From Planctomycetota bacterium (GTDB lineage: Bacteria; Planctomycetota; Phycisphaerae; Phycisphaerales; SM1A02): DNA of 57,991 nucleotides. The stretch covers positions 1 to 57,991 of the forward strand of contig JADFIR010000017.1 in assembly GCA_022566535.1 (NCBI GenBank). Reading direction: 5' to 3'. The notes beneath the pieces were generated by a model. That model was not told the origin of the DNA. It ran no database searches and was given only the letters and a program-made list of their open reading frames with translations. Of the stretch, positions 23,088-31,512 are shown piece by piece (positions within the stretch are counted from its first letter, which is position 1; every line of letters starts with the position of its first letter). The translations under genes were made by a program, and so were the position numbers.

Positions 23088-25232
23088 ATGATGATTCGCG
23101 CGTGTTCTCGCCACGGACTTGTCGCGCTGGGCGTGGTCTTGACGATGCTGGCCCCGGTTTGGGCGCAGGACGATGATCCGGCGCAGCTGCTGGAGGATTT
23201 CGTCCACTACACGCACATCGCCAAGCCGGACCTGGCCGCGGCCTACGCCCAGCGCCTCATTGAATCGGGGATCACCGACGCGCAGCTTGCGGAGCTGCTC
23301 GACGAAGGCAAGACCACACGTGAGCGCTTCGAAGCGGCCCTCGGTACGGCACACCGCATGCCCGAACTGGAACACCTCGCCGCCGAGCTGGATCGGCGGG
23401 TGCATAGCGGTCGGCTCGACCTGGCCCGCGACTCGAATCGCATCGAGGCCGCGATCTCGATGCTCACCGGTACGCAGCGAATGAAGATGTTGGGCCGTCA
23501 GCTTCTGACCGGAGCTGGTGAATACGCTGTGCCCAGCCTGCTGCGGGTGATGACTGAAGGGCAAAACGAGCGGGCACGGTCTGCTGCGGGCGACATGATC
23601 ATCATGATCGGCCGGCAAGCCGTCACGCCCCTGTGCGAAGCGTTGGCTCATCTGGATGCGGACAATCAGCGCTACGTCTGCGGCCTGCTGGGTGAGATCG
23701 GCCATCCCCACGCTGCTCCTTATTTGATGGAGCTTGCCGAAGACGCCTCGGCGGCGGCGGTGATCCGCGAGGCTGCCGGGCGGGCATTTCGGCGGGTGGG
23801 CGGCGTCAATGGCGGCCTCGCCGTGTTGTACACCAAGCTCGCCCAACAATACTTCAACGAATCCGAGTCGCTGATCGCGTTTCCCTATGAAGCGACGAAC
23901 AACGTCTGGTCATACGATCCGTTCACCGGTCTTCAAGCAACGCCCGTGGCCACCGAGATCTTCAGCGAAGTGATGGCCATGCGGGCGGCGAGCAAGGCGC
24001 TTCAGTTTGACGCCGGCCATGCGCCGGCCTTGAGCCTTTTCGTCGCGGCGAATCTGAAGCGAGCCAACGAGCTGCCCCCCGGCGCGGGCGACCCCATCTT
24101 CGGCGAGAATCGCTACAGCCCCGCGTTCTACGCCACGGTCTACGGGACCCGGGTCTGCCTGGATGTTCTGGGGATCGGGATCGACCGCCTGGACACTTCG
24201 CTCGTCCGCGACGCGATTGGAGCCCTGTCCCATACCACCGGTGGCGCCAACCTGTTTGGGGGCCTAGCCGGTCGCCAGCCTCTTCTGGAAGCATTGCAAT
24301 ACCCCGATCGCCGAGTGCGGTACGAGGCTGCGCTCACCCTCGGCCGGGCGCTGCCGCGCCAACGGTTCCCCGGCGATGTCACCGTGGTGCCGCTGCTCGC
24401 CTCAGCCGTGCGCACGGGCGACGAAAGCTATGCGGTCATCATTGGGGGTGATGAAGAGGAGCGCCGCGTCGATGCGAGTCGCCTGAGCGATCTGGGGTTC
24501 ACGATCGTCGCTTCGGGCCCGCGGCTTGGCGATGTGATGACGCCGATCGATCAGTCGGTGGGGGTGGATCTCGTGGTCATGAACGTCGCCGGCGCCGAAG
24601 CGGCGATCCAAGGCGTTGGCCAGTTGCGGGTGTTTACCAAGACTGCGGCCGTGCCCTTGCTTCTCGTGGCCACATCGGGGGACATGGTGCGCCTCAGACG
24701 AGAGTTCCGCGATGACATCCGGGTCAAAATATCACGGGCGAGGGTCTCTGAGGAAGCGTTCGCCGACTTGATTGACGAGGTCATGTTGCGCGCGGCCGGC
24801 GGTCGCATGACGGAGGCTCAAGCCGAAGCCTACGCCATCGATTCGATCATGACCCTGCGCGACATCGCCATCTCAGGCAGTCGGGCCTACGCCATCGCCG
24901 ATGCCGAGTCGACCCTCATCCAGGCGCATGACGCCCGCCGCGGCGGGGTCCGCCTGGCCGTCGCCGACATCCTCGCCCTCATCGACAGCGACCGTGCCCA
25001 GCGCAAGCTCTTCGACGGCGCGCTGGCGGCGACCGGAGATGAACAGATCGAGCTGCTGAAGCGCGTGGCGGACTCCGTCAAGCGCTTCGGCGACCGTAGC
25101 GAGCCGCGCCATATCGACCAGTTGCTGGAGCTGATCACCAACTCCGGGGGCCGCACCGCCGAGGCCGCCGCCCGCGTTCACGGCGCGCTCGACCTGCCGT
25201 CCGCCACGGCCATCCGGTTGATTCCACGCTGA
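23088..25232 (+). CDS. Exported HEAT-repeat protein with a receiver-like domain
   Basis: The 714-residue protein has a signal peptide (residues 1-26, ending 'APVWAQ') and a GGAG ribosome site upstream of 'MMIRACSRHG'. Residues ~100-270 are helical HEAT-like repeats ('AVPSLLRVMTEGQNERARSAAGDMI', 'VCGLLGEIGHPHAAPYL'), and a further HEAT pair is near 400-430 ('LLEALQYPDRRVRYEAALTL'). Residues ~445-570 read as a CheY-like fold without the acidic pocket: 'YAVIIGGDEEERRVDASRL', then 'VDLVVMNV' where the phosphoacceptor strand would be, then 'VPLLLVATSG'. A helical tail follows. A receiver fold outside the cytoplasm cannot use normal phosphotransfer, so a protein-protein role is likely. Function unknown. 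Confidence 0.7.
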   Translation: MMIRACSRHGLVALGVVLTMLAPVWAQDDDPAQLLEDFVHYTHIAKPDLAAAYAQRLIESGITDAQLAELLDEGKTTRERFEAALGTAHRMPELEHLAAELDRRVHSGRLDLARDSNRIEAAISMLTGTQRMKMLGRQLLTGAGEYAVPSLLRVMTEGQNERARSAAGDMIIMIGRQAVTPLCEALAHLDADNQRYVCGLLGEIGHPHAAPYLMELAEDASAAAVIREAAGRAFRRVGGVNGGLAVLYTKLAQQYFNESESLIAFPYEATNNVWSYDPFTGLQATPVATEIFSEVMAMRAASKALQFDAGHAPALSLFVAANLKRANELPPGAGDPIFGENRYSPAFYATVYGTRVCLDVLGIGIDRLDTSLVRDAIGALSHTTGGANLFGGLAGRQPLLEALQYPDRRVRYEAALTLGRALPRQRFPGDVTVVPLLASAVRTGDESYAVIIGGDEEERRVDASRLSDLGFTIVASGPRLGDVMTPIDQSVGVDLVVMNVAGAEAAIQGVGQLRVFTKTAAVPLLLVATSGDMVRLRREFRDDIRVKISRARVSEEAFADLIDEVMLRAAGGRMTEAQAEAYAIDSIMTLRDIAISGSRAYAIADAESTLIQAHDARRGGVRLAVADILALIDSDRAQRKLFDGALAATGDEQIELLKRVADSVKRFGDRSEPRHIDQLLELITNSGGRTAEAAARVHGALDLPSATAIRLIPR

Positions 25233-25236
25233 GCAG

Positions 25237-25288
25237 ATAGCCGGCGGGCTACGCCCGCCGGCGCCGCGACGCGTAGCGTCCCGGCTAC
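25237..25288. repeat. Facing pair of ATAGCC-type hairpins
   Basis: ATAGCC starts a 10-bp hairpin GCCGGCGGGC-TAC-GCCCGCCGGC (25240-25262). A second hairpin (25263-25285, loop GTA, one mismatch) follows and ends GGCTAC, so the two heads face outwards. It lies 4 nt after the HEAT-protein stop codon. Confidence 0.7.
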
Positions 25289-25347
25289 TACGGCCTGCGG
25301 CGCGCATTGTCTGATCGCATGAGTGGTGATACCGTTGGCTCTGCGGC

Positions 25348-25420
25348 GCCACCCTAGCTCAGTCGGTAGAGCGGTGCTTTCGTAAAGCACAGGTCGCGGG
25401 TTCGAGTCCCGCGGGTGGCT
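25348..25420 (+). tRNA. tRNA-Thr (CGT)
   Basis: The 73-nt cloverleaf has acceptor GCCACCC/GGGTGGC, anticodon stem GTGCT/AGCAC with loop TTCGTAA (anticodon CGT) and T-loop GGTTCGAGTCC. CCA is not encoded. Confidence 0.97.
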
Positions 25421-25525
25421 TTGGTTACCCGCGTTCACCTCACCTCGCCCCGGCAAGTGGATGTGCGATCCGCGCATTTTTTCATTGCCCGGCCGGGTGA
25501 TCTGTGGTCTATTTGATGAGTGAGC

Positions 25526-25552
25526 CGGGCTGTCCTCAGCCCGGTCTTCTTC
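25526..25552 (+). terminator. Possible terminator or leader hairpin
   Basis: A perfect 8-bp stem CCGGGCTG-TCCT-CAGCCCGG is followed by TCTTCTT. It lies 105 bp after tRNA-Thr and 70 bp before the next start, so it may end the tRNA transcript or act in the leader of the FG-GAP gene. A GCCCGACGTCGGGC palindrome follows. The stretch 25421-25621 has no gene. Confidence 0.4.
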
Positions 25553-25621
25553 GGCCCGACGTCGGGCGTCTGGGCCGCTGCGACAAAGCTGAACTGCCCT
25601 TTCATCCAGGAGGTAAGGACG

Positions 25622-27166
25622 ATGAGAACAAGCACATGGCTCAGCGGGCGAAGGACGGCTCCCATCCTCGTGGTCTGTTTGTTGGTCTGGGGCGTGGCCC
25701 CGCCGCCGGCCGCCGCCCAGTGCGAGTCGGCCAAGCTCCTGGCCTTCGACGGCGCTGCCACTGACTTCTTCGGCTTCTCGGTGTCGATCAGCGGCGATTT
25801 CGCTGTGGTCGGAGCGTATAATGAAGGCAATACCGGGCCGTTGAACTTCGACGGCCCCGGCTCGGCCTACATCTTCCGCTTTGACGGCTTGAGCTGGGTT
25901 CAGGAGGCCAAGCTCACAGCCTCTGATGGCGCTGCCAATGACAACTTCGGCTGGTCGGTTTCGATCAGCGGCGACGTTGCCGTGATCGGGGCAAGAGATG
26001 ACGATGCCAACGGCATCTTCTCCGGCTCGGCGTACGTTTTCGAGAAGCCCGTCGGTGGCTGGGTGGACATGACCGAGACCGCAAAGCTCGTCGCCTCGGA
26101 TGGCGCCGTCCAGGACCTATTTGGCAACTCGGTCTCGATCAGTGGCGAGGTGATTGTAGTGGGGGCCATTGGCGACGACGACGTGTGTCCCGGCAAGCCG
26201 GTCTGCAACTCCGGCTCGGCGTATGTGTTTGAAAAGCCCGTCGGCGGCTGGGTGAGCATGACCCAAACCGCCAAGCTCCTGGCCTCCGACGGCGCGGCCG
26301 GCGACCGCTTCGGCTTCTCGGTCTCGATCAGCGGCGAGGTCGCCGTGGTGGGAGCCCCGATCGGCGATGGCAACGTTGCGGACTCCGGCTCGGCGTATGT
26401 GTTCGAGAAGCCCGTCGGCGGCTGGGTGGACATGACCCGGACCGCCAAGCTCACCGCCTCCGATGGCGCAGTCAGTCACCAGTTCGGAATCTCGGTGTCG
26501 ATCAGCGGCGACGTGGCGGTGATTGGGGCTAGGTTCGACGATGACAACGGATCGCTATCCGGATCGGGGTATGTGTTCGTCAAGCCGCCAAGCGGCTGGG
26601 TGAACATGACCCAGACCGCCAAGCTCACCGCCTCGGATGGCGCTGCCGATGACCAGTTCGGCAACTCGGTGTCGATCAGCGGCGATGTGGTCGTGGTCGG
26701 GGCCAACCAGCTTTTAAGTGGTGGCCCCGGCTCGGCGTACGTCTTCGAGAAACCCCCCGGCGGCTGGGTGACCATGACCGAGACCGCCAAGCTCACCGCT
26801 TCGGACGGTGCTGCCAATGACCAGTTCGGCCTCTCGGTCTCGATCAGCGGCGACGTGATTACGGTCGGGGCCATTGGTGACGATGACAACGGCGAGGACT
26901 CCGGTTCGATGTACGTCTATCTCCTGTCCGGCGTCGACTGCAACCGCAACGGTCAGCCGGACGCCTGCGACATCTTCTTAGGTGTAAGCTGCGACTCCAA
27001 CGCGAACCTCATCCCCGATGACTGTGAACTGGGCGCCCGCGGCGCCGACATCACCGGCCCGGGCGGCGTTCCCGACGGTTGCGTTGACGCGTTCGACCTC
27101 GGAGCGTTGCTGGCTGCGTGGTGCTCGGTCGCGGGCGGCAATCCCTGCGGCACATGCGGCCCGTAA
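25622..27166 (+). CDS. Secreted FG-GAP-like repeat protein with Cys-type C-terminal module
   Basis: The 514-residue exported protein has a strong ribosome site (AGGAGGTAAGGA) and a signal peptide (residues 1-40, ending 'PPAAAQ'). It carries seven beta-propeller-type repeats of the form 'DGA-x3-FG-SVSISGD-x2-VVGA', each followed by 'GSAYVFEKP-GGWV', about 65 residues apart. This is an FG-GAP/integrin-alpha-like propeller, expected to fold as one seven-bladed disc. A short linker with two 'CNRNG-PDACD'-like segments leads to the module 'DITGPGGVPDGCVDAFDLG...' ending GNPCGTCGP, shared with the proteins at 53142 and 54851. The ligand is unknown. The TAA stop overlaps the end of a MITE-like element. 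Confidence 0.82.
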   Translation: MRTSTWLSGRRTAPILVVCLLVWGVAPPPAAAQCESAKLLAFDGAATDFFGFSVSISGDFAVVGAYNEGNTGPLNFDGPGSAYIFRFDGLSWVQEAKLTASDGAANDNFGWSVSISGDVAVIGARDDDANGIFSGSAYVFEKPVGGWVDMTETAKLVASDGAVQDLFGNSVSISGEVIVVGAIGDDDVCPGKPVCNSGSAYVFEKPVGGWVSMTQTAKLLASDGAAGDRFGFSVSISGEVAVVGAPIGDGNVADSGSAYVFEKPVGGWVDMTRTAKLTASDGAVSHQFGISVSISGDVAVIGARFDDDNGSLSGSGYVFVKPPSGWVNMTQTAKLTASDGAADDQFGNSVSISGDVVVVGANQLLSGGPGSAYVFEKPPGGWVTMTETAKLTASDGAANDQFGLSVSISGDVITVGAIGDDDNGEDSGSMYVYLLSGVDCNRNGQPDACDIFLGVSCDSNANLIPDDCELGARGADITGPGGVPDGCVDAFDLGALLAAWCSVAGGNPCGTCGP

Positions 27167-27266
27167 GAAACTATCTCAGAGCTGGTGGCACGGCCGTCTC
27201 GGCCGTGAGACAAACGCGCGGGCGGGACTCCCGTGCCACTGGAACTGAGGTCTTGAGATAGTTTCT
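27166..27266. mobile_element. MITE-like element, 101 bp, 13-bp perfect terminal repeats
   Basis: The ends are AGAAACTATCTCA (27166-27178) and its exact complement (27254-27266). Inside is a second inverted pair (GTGGCACGG / CCGTGCCAC) around a hairpin-rich centre. It has no coding capacity. The last base of the upstream stop codon is the first base of the element. Confidence 0.65.
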
Positions 27267-27273
27267 AAGCGAC

Positions 27274-27347
27274 GGGTGGCTGGGGCTAAGCGCAGCGTGC
27301 CCCAGTCTTCTGATGCTGTGGCATCGAAGACTTAGCCACAGCCACCC
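27274..27347. mobile_element. Second MITE-like element, 74 bp
   Basis: GGGTGGCTGGGGCTAAG (27274-27290) and CTTAGCCACAGCCACCC (27331-27347) are inverted repeats matching at 16 of 17 positions. It sits 7 bp after the first element. No other feature is seen up to the pgsA start. Confidence 0.55.
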
Positions 27348-27418
27348 GAATCCCCCAGCGCGTCTCCCAAGTGCAGCGGGGCAGTGAGCCACACTGAGGG
27401 CAATTGGAACTCTGTACC

Positions 27419-28102
27419 ATGCTCGGCGTGTCAAAGACGATCCGCCGGCAACTGCCCAACGCATTGACGATTCTTCGCTTGCTGCTGGCCGGGGCGTTCT
27501 TTGCCACGCTGAACGCCTACCGCTACCCGGACCACAACACGACCTGGGCGAATGTGGCGGTCGGCGTGTTCATCGTGGCGGCGATCACCGACGCCTTGGA
27601 CGGGTACCTGGCGCGGAGATGGGAGGTCGTCTCCACGTTCGGGCGGATCATGGATCCATTCTGCGACAAGGTGCTGGTGATGGGGGCCTTTATTTATCTG
27701 GCCGGGCCGCGATTCGTCGTGCGAGAGTGGGTCGAGGCGGGCGACTTCTTCACGATGGCCACCGGCGTGTACCCGTGGATGGTCGCGGTCGTCCTGGCGC
27801 GCGAGCTGCTGGTGACGGGCTTCCGCGGCGAGGCGGAGTCCAAGGGAATCTCCTTCGCCGCCAGTTGGTCGGGTAAGGCGAAGATGATCCTTCAGTCGAT
27901 CGCCATCCCCCTGGTCATCTTCCTGGTGGTGAACTTCAAGACCGGCCGAGACGACAGCGCGTGGGCTCTCTGGGCTCGCTGGATCTGCTACGTGGTGGTC
28001 TACGCCACGGTCGTGGTGACGATCTGGTCCGCGTGGCCGTACATCCGTCGGCTGCGGCAGGTCCTCGACAAGGGGGACGCGGCCGGAGACGCAGCGACAT
28101 GA
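27419..28102 (+). CDS. pgsA: CDP-diacylglycerol-glycerol-3-phosphate 3-phosphatidyltransferase
   Basis: The integral membrane enzyme (227 residues from the ATG) forms phosphatidylglycerophosphate from CDP-diacylglycerol and glycerol-3-phosphate. The CDP-alcohol phosphotransferase signature D-x2-DG-x2-AR-x8-G-x3-D-x3-D is complete in 'DALDGYLARRW' followed by 'TFGRIMDPFCD'. About five TM helices are visible, and 'LPNALTILRLLLAG' is the standard N-terminus. A TTG at 27404 is an alternative start. It overlaps pgpA by 4 bp (ATGA), so consecutive steps of phosphatidylglycerol synthesis are co-translated. Confidence 0.92.
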   Translation: MLGVSKTIRRQLPNALTILRLLLAGAFFATLNAYRYPDHNTTWANVAVGVFIVAAITDALDGYLARRWEVVSTFGRIMDPFCDKVLVMGAFIYLAGPRFVVREWVEAGDFFTMATGVYPWMVAVVLARELLVTGFRGEAESKGISFAASWSGKAKMILQSIAIPLVIFLVVNFKTGRDDSAWALWARWICYVVVYATVVVTIWSAWPYIRRLRQVLDKGDAAGDAAT

Positions 28103-28611
28103 TCCTGCGGCACGCCTTGCTCACGGTGTGCGGATTGGGATTGCTCAAGCCGGCCCCGGGAACTTGGGGCTCGGCGCCTCCGCCAATCCTCGTGCTGGTG
28201 CTGCTGTGGGCGGGGGCGGCAGCATGGATGGTGAATGGGGCGTTGATCCTGGTCGCCGTGGTCTTTGCGGTCTCCTGCGTGATGTTCGGCCGGTGGGCTG
28301 AGCGACATTTTCACGCCAGGGACCCCCGCCAGGTCGTGGCTGATGAGACCGTCGGCCAGTGTGTTGCGCTGCTGTTGCTGCCATGGCGTGAAGTGGTAGA
28401 CGGTGACGGTTGGGCATGGAACATCACTCTGGCCGCAACGGCGATGGTCGCCTTTCGCTTCTTTGACATTCTCAAGCCGCCGCCGATCGGCGCCTTGCAA
28501 AGGCTACCCGAGGGTTGGGGCATTCTGTTGGACGATATGCTCGCGGGCTTGTACGCGCTGGGCGTCACTCACGCGCTGGCGTGGCTTGTTTGGCCGAACG
28601 TCGGGTGGTGA
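28099..28611 (+). CDS. pgpA: Phosphatidylglycerophosphatase A
   Basis: The 170-residue membrane phosphatase removes the phosphate from phosphatidylglycerophosphate to yield phosphatidylglycerol. Motifs are 'KPAPGTWGSAPP' near the N-terminus, 'VVADETVGQCVAL' (the family's D-E-x-x-G site) and 'FRFFDILKPPPI'. Four TM helices are present. The ATG at 28099 overlaps the pgsA stop by 4 bp; a longer upstream frame lies inside pgsA and is rejected. Confidence 0.92.
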   Translation: MILRHALLTVCGLGLLKPAPGTWGSAPPPILVLVLLWAGAAAWMVNGALILVAVVFAVSCVMFGRWAERHFHARDPRQVVADETVGQCVALLLLPWREVVDGDGWAWNITLAATAMVAFRFFDILKPPPIGALQRLPEGWGILLDDMLAGLYALGVTHALAWLVWPNVGW

Positions 28612-28625
28612 CGTGGTCGCAACAC

Positions 28626-28997
28626 TCAGCTTGCGCCGCCGCTGCTTACGGCCTGCAACATTGACGGCAACCGCCCGACAAAGCCTGAGCGGGCCAGCAC
28701 CTCATCGGCGCCGGCTCGACGTGCTGCACCGATGAGATCAGTTCGCACGTGCGAGCCAAAGGCGATCGTGCGCGGCTGATGTTTCGATTGCTTGCACAGT
28801 TCGATCGCGTGGATTGGGTCGAGGTCGGGCGCTTCCAAGTCGATCAGCACGAGCGCGTCATGGTTCGAGGACAGCCGCTCGGTGAGTTGATCAAGGGTGC
28901 GAACATTAACGACCTCCACCCCCAGCGATCGGGCGGTTGAGGCGATCTTCGTCGCGAAGATCAGGTCGGGGACGAGAGCGGCGATTGTTTGATCCAC
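28626..28997 (-). CDS. Degenerate stand-alone receiver-domain protein
   Basis: The 123-residue protein has the alternating beta-alpha pattern of a CheY receiver: 'LVPDLIFATKI', 'ALVLIDLEAPDLDP' with an Asp at the usual phosphoacceptor strand, 'RTIAFGSHV' and 'GADEVLARSGF'. The two N-terminal acidic residues are missing and the switch Lys (normally KP) is replaced by Arg-Ser, so regulated phosphorylation is unlikely. Such pseudo-receivers usually act by protein contact. It converges on pgpA with a 14-bp gap. Partner unknown. Confidence 0.7.
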   Translation of the reverse strand: MDQTIAALVPDLIFATKIASTARSLGVEVVNVRTLDQLTERLSSNHDALVLIDLEAPDLDPIHAIELCKQSKHQPRTIAFGSHVRTDLIGAARRAGADEVLARSGFVGRLPSMLQAVSSGGAS

Positions 28998-29068
28998 GGC
29001 GAGGGGGCTCCTGTGTCGCGCGGCCGAAGTGCAGAGACAGGAGGATACTGGAAGGTGTGAGGGAATAC

Positions 29069-29112
29069 CCGGACCTTCCTCGTCCCGACAAGTCGGGACT
29101 CGTCAGGTCCGG
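29069..29112. repeat. Nested palindromic element, copy 2
   Basis: The core TCCTCGTCCCGACAAGTCGG continues to GGACTCGTC and is identical to the inverted core at 6868-6895. The outer arms here are CCGGACCT/AGGTCCGG (8 bp) rather than the 13-bp CGACGCCGGGTCT pair, yet they remain perfectly complementary. Confidence 0.75.
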
Positions 29113-29149
29113 CTTCTGGTTCTACCACGCGTCACACTTTGCTTCCTTT

Positions 29150-29611
29150 CTACAGCGGTCTCACTGTGCGCATATCGTGCCCGACCTCGAGCACGCAGCG
29201 GAGGTTGCACAGATGCCACCGCCAGCTTACCGCCTCTTGGGCCAGGACCATGAGCGATTCAGCATCGGACCTGAACGGTCCCTGTCGCAACTCGATCTGA
29301 CTTCCCTGCTCCCGGTCAGGTTGGACGGACCAGTAGACCGGCGCGTGCATTTCGCTGTGGGCCGCCTGCCAGTCCCAGACGATTATCCCACCTGCGTCGT
29401 ACTCGAGGATCGCCACGGTCGTCGTCCTTGTGAAATCCCGGTTCCAACTCAAGACGATCTGGCCTCCCTTGCGCAGCTCGACCCTCGCCGCGACCGGGAA
29501 CCACCGGCTGAGCCCTTCCGCGGTGGTCAAGCAGGTGAACACCTCGTCATGATGACAAGCAATCGTCTCCTGCAGAACCACCCAGGAGCCGTCTTCTTCT
29601 TGCCTGACCAA
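29150..29611 (-). CDS. SRPBCC (AHSA1/START-like) domain protein
   Basis: The 153-residue protein has an AHSA1/SRPBCC-type fold: 'ETIACHHDEVFTCLTTAEGLSRWFPVAARVELRKGG' is the classic start (split here into shorter motifs 'EVFTCLTTAEGLSRWFP' and 'VELRKGG'). It is followed by 'SWNRDF', 'IVWDWQ' and a long C-terminal helix ('SLMVLAQEAVSWRWHLCNL'). Members bind hydrophobic ligands or act as co-chaperones. The specific role is unknown, and neighbours give no clue. Confidence 0.75.
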   Translation of the reverse strand: MVRQEEDGSWVVLQETIACHHDEVFTCLTTAEGLSRWFPVAARVELRKGGQIVLSWNRDFTRTTTVAILEYDAGGIIVWDWQAAHSEMHAPVYWSVQPDREQGSQIELRQGPFRSDAESLMVLAQEAVSWRWHLCNLRCVLEVGHDMRTVRPL

Positions 29612-29632
29612 GTCAGCACTCCCTGAATCAAA

Positions 29633-30970
29633 TTATGGGCCGGCTTTAGGATTCGACCGCTTGATACTCAGCACGACCTCGGGTTCCTGTTCGTGGGCGG
29701 TGAGGTCATCATAGCTTTCGCGGCGGCGCACCAACATGGCGGTGTCGCCGGCCACCATCACCTCGGCGGGTAGCGGCATTGAGTTGTACCGGCTGGCCAT
29801 CACCATTCCATAGGCGCCGCTGGAAAACACCGCCAGCAGATCGCCTCGATTGACCGGCGGCAGCAGGCGATCGACGGCGAGAAAGTCGCCCGATTCGCAG
29901 ATCGGTCCGACCACGTCAACCGGAGCCAGGCCGGGAAAGTCCATCTGTTGCCGTCGCTGGCGGGGCACATGCTCACGCGCGACGCGACATGGCCAGATGA
30001 AATGGAATGCACCGTAGTGCGACGGCCGGATGAGCACATTCATGCCGCCGTCACAGATCGCAAAAGTCTTGGTCCCCGATTTCTTGACATACAACACCCC
30101 AAGAAGCAGCACGCCGGCGTTGGCGGTAATCGTCCGCCCCGGCTCGAGGATGATTTTCAGGCCATCCTTGACGCGGTCGGCCAGGAGAGGGACAAGCTCC
30201 CGGGCGTATTCGCTGGCTAGGGGCGACTGCTCGGTTACGTAGTCCGCGCCAAACCCGCCGCCGAGATCCAGCATGTCAATCCTGTAGCCTCGCGCCGCCA
30301 GTTCATCGATGAGCCGAAGCACTTTCGTGGTGCTCTGGACGTATGGCTTGGCGGAATACACGGGGGAGCCGATGTGCAGGTGAATCCCGGTTACGGCACA
30401 ATGCTGGTCGCCGCCATAGGTGTCGAAGAATGCCCTGGCCCGGTCGAGGTCAACGCCGAACTTCGTTTCCTTCTTGCCGGTCGTCGTGTAGCGATGCGTC
30501 TGCGGATCGACGTCGGGGTTAACGCGCAGCGCGGCCTGGCAGCGGCGATTCATCCGCGCGGCGATGCGGCTGATATTCTCAAACTCGCCCTCGGACTCGA
30601 TGTTGAACCATCCCACCTCGGCCTCCAGGGCCAGGCTGATCTCGGCATCGGTCTTGCCGACACCGGCATAGACGCAGCGTTTCGGATCGACACCCGCCAA
30701 CCGTGCGCGGTGCAGCTCGCCGCCGCTGACGAGGTCCATGCCGGCCCCGCATTGTGCGAGCGTCCGGCACACCGCCAGGTTGGCGCTGCTCTTGATCGAG
30801 TAACAGATCAGGGGATCCAGCGCAGCGAACGCCTCAGCGAAGCGCGCATAGTGATCGGTAAGCGTCGCCCGCGAATACACGTAGCACGGCGTCCCCACCT
30901 GCTGGGCGATGGCGGCAACGGTCACGGCCTCGCAGTACAGGTTGCCATCTTGGTAAGAAAAGTGATCCAT
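29633..30970 (-). CDS. lysA: Diaminopimelate decarboxylase
   Basis: The 445-residue alanine-racemase-fold PLP enzyme converts meso-diaminopimelate to L-lysine + CO2, the last step of lysine synthesis. Evidence is the PLP Lys in 'ICYSIKSSANLAV', 'FNIESEGEFENI', 'HLHIGSPV', the glycine-rich 'LDLGGGFGADY', 'ILEPGRTITANAG' and the C-terminal catalytic 'GPICESGDFLA' with 'GAYGMVMASRYN'. Length is normal for LysA. It is a monocistronic gene by spacing (SRPBCC gene 22 bp downstream). The substrate could in principle be another D-configured diamino acid, but the motifs fit LysA. Confidence 0.94.
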   Translation of the reverse strand: MDHFSYQDGNLYCEAVTVAAIAQQVGTPCYVYSRATLTDHYARFAEAFAALDPLICYSIKSSANLAVCRTLAQCGAGMDLVSGGELHRARLAGVDPKRCVYAGVGKTDAEISLALEAEVGWFNIESEGEFENISRIAARMNRRCQAALRVNPDVDPQTHRYTTTGKKETKFGVDLDRARAFFDTYGGDQHCAVTGIHLHIGSPVYSAKPYVQSTTKVLRLIDELAARGYRIDMLDLGGGFGADYVTEQSPLASEYARELVPLLADRVKDGLKIILEPGRTITANAGVLLLGVLYVKKSGTKTFAICDGGMNVLIRPSHYGAFHFIWPCRVAREHVPRQRRQQMDFPGLAPVDVVGPICESGDFLAVDRLLPPVNRGDLLAVFSSGAYGMVMASRYNSMPLPAEVMVAGDTAMLVRRRESYDDLTAHEQEPEVVLSIKRSNPKAGP

Positions 30971-31017
30971 ACCACCCCGTGGCGCCTAAGCCTGGTTCGA
31001 TTGTACCGCCAGTTGGC

Positions 31018-31464
31018 CTACAAATGCTCATTGCCTTGGGGCGGAGGTTCGAGAGACCCGTGGTCACGCCGGCCGCTGAGCACCATGCGCAGTCCTGCGA
31101 AGGAGCTATAGCCGTTCCACGCCGCGAAGATCAACAGCAGCAGCGGAGGCAGCGCCCTATGTTTCGTGTCAGCGTAATCCATCCCGGCGATGACGACGAA
31201 CAAGACCGCCCCAATGAGGCCGACCACCCCATAGATCAGATTGCCAAGCACCCGATTCGCCAACGTCAACAACGCTGACGCACCGAACGCGATGGCCGAG
31301 CCTTTGAGCGTCCAGTCCAGAAGCGCGACGAACAACAGGAAGTCGCCGGTCATTACGCTGTGGTAGTTCCACGATGTCGAGAAACCGAAGTACCCGAAGA
31401 TCGCCGCGCTGAGCAGCATGATGCCCGGCCCGGCCAACGGGCTTTGGTAGGGTGCCCGGCTCAT
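31018..31464 (-). CDS. Small membrane protein, unknown
   Basis: The 148-residue protein has four TM helices (about residues 13-30, 40-66, 72-92 and 104-125) and a short charged tail. 'GFSTSWNYHSVMTGDFLLFVALLDWTLK' (motif 'WNYHSVMTGDFLLF') is the most distinctive part. I do not recognise a family. It lies between lysA and the Gfo/Idh gene on the same strand, with no overlap. Confidence 0.6.
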   Translation of the reverse strand: MSRAPYQSPLAGPGIMLLSAAIFGYFGFSTSWNYHSVMTGDFLLFVALLDWTLKGSAIAFGASALLTLANRVLGNLIYGVVGLIGAVLFVVIAGMDYADTKHRALPPLLLLIFAAWNGYSSFAGLRMVLSGRRDHGSLEPPPQGNEHL

Positions 31465-31512
31465 CGCTGGGCTACCCAGAATGGGATGGGGATCGGAGAC
31501 ATCGCTTCGCGA

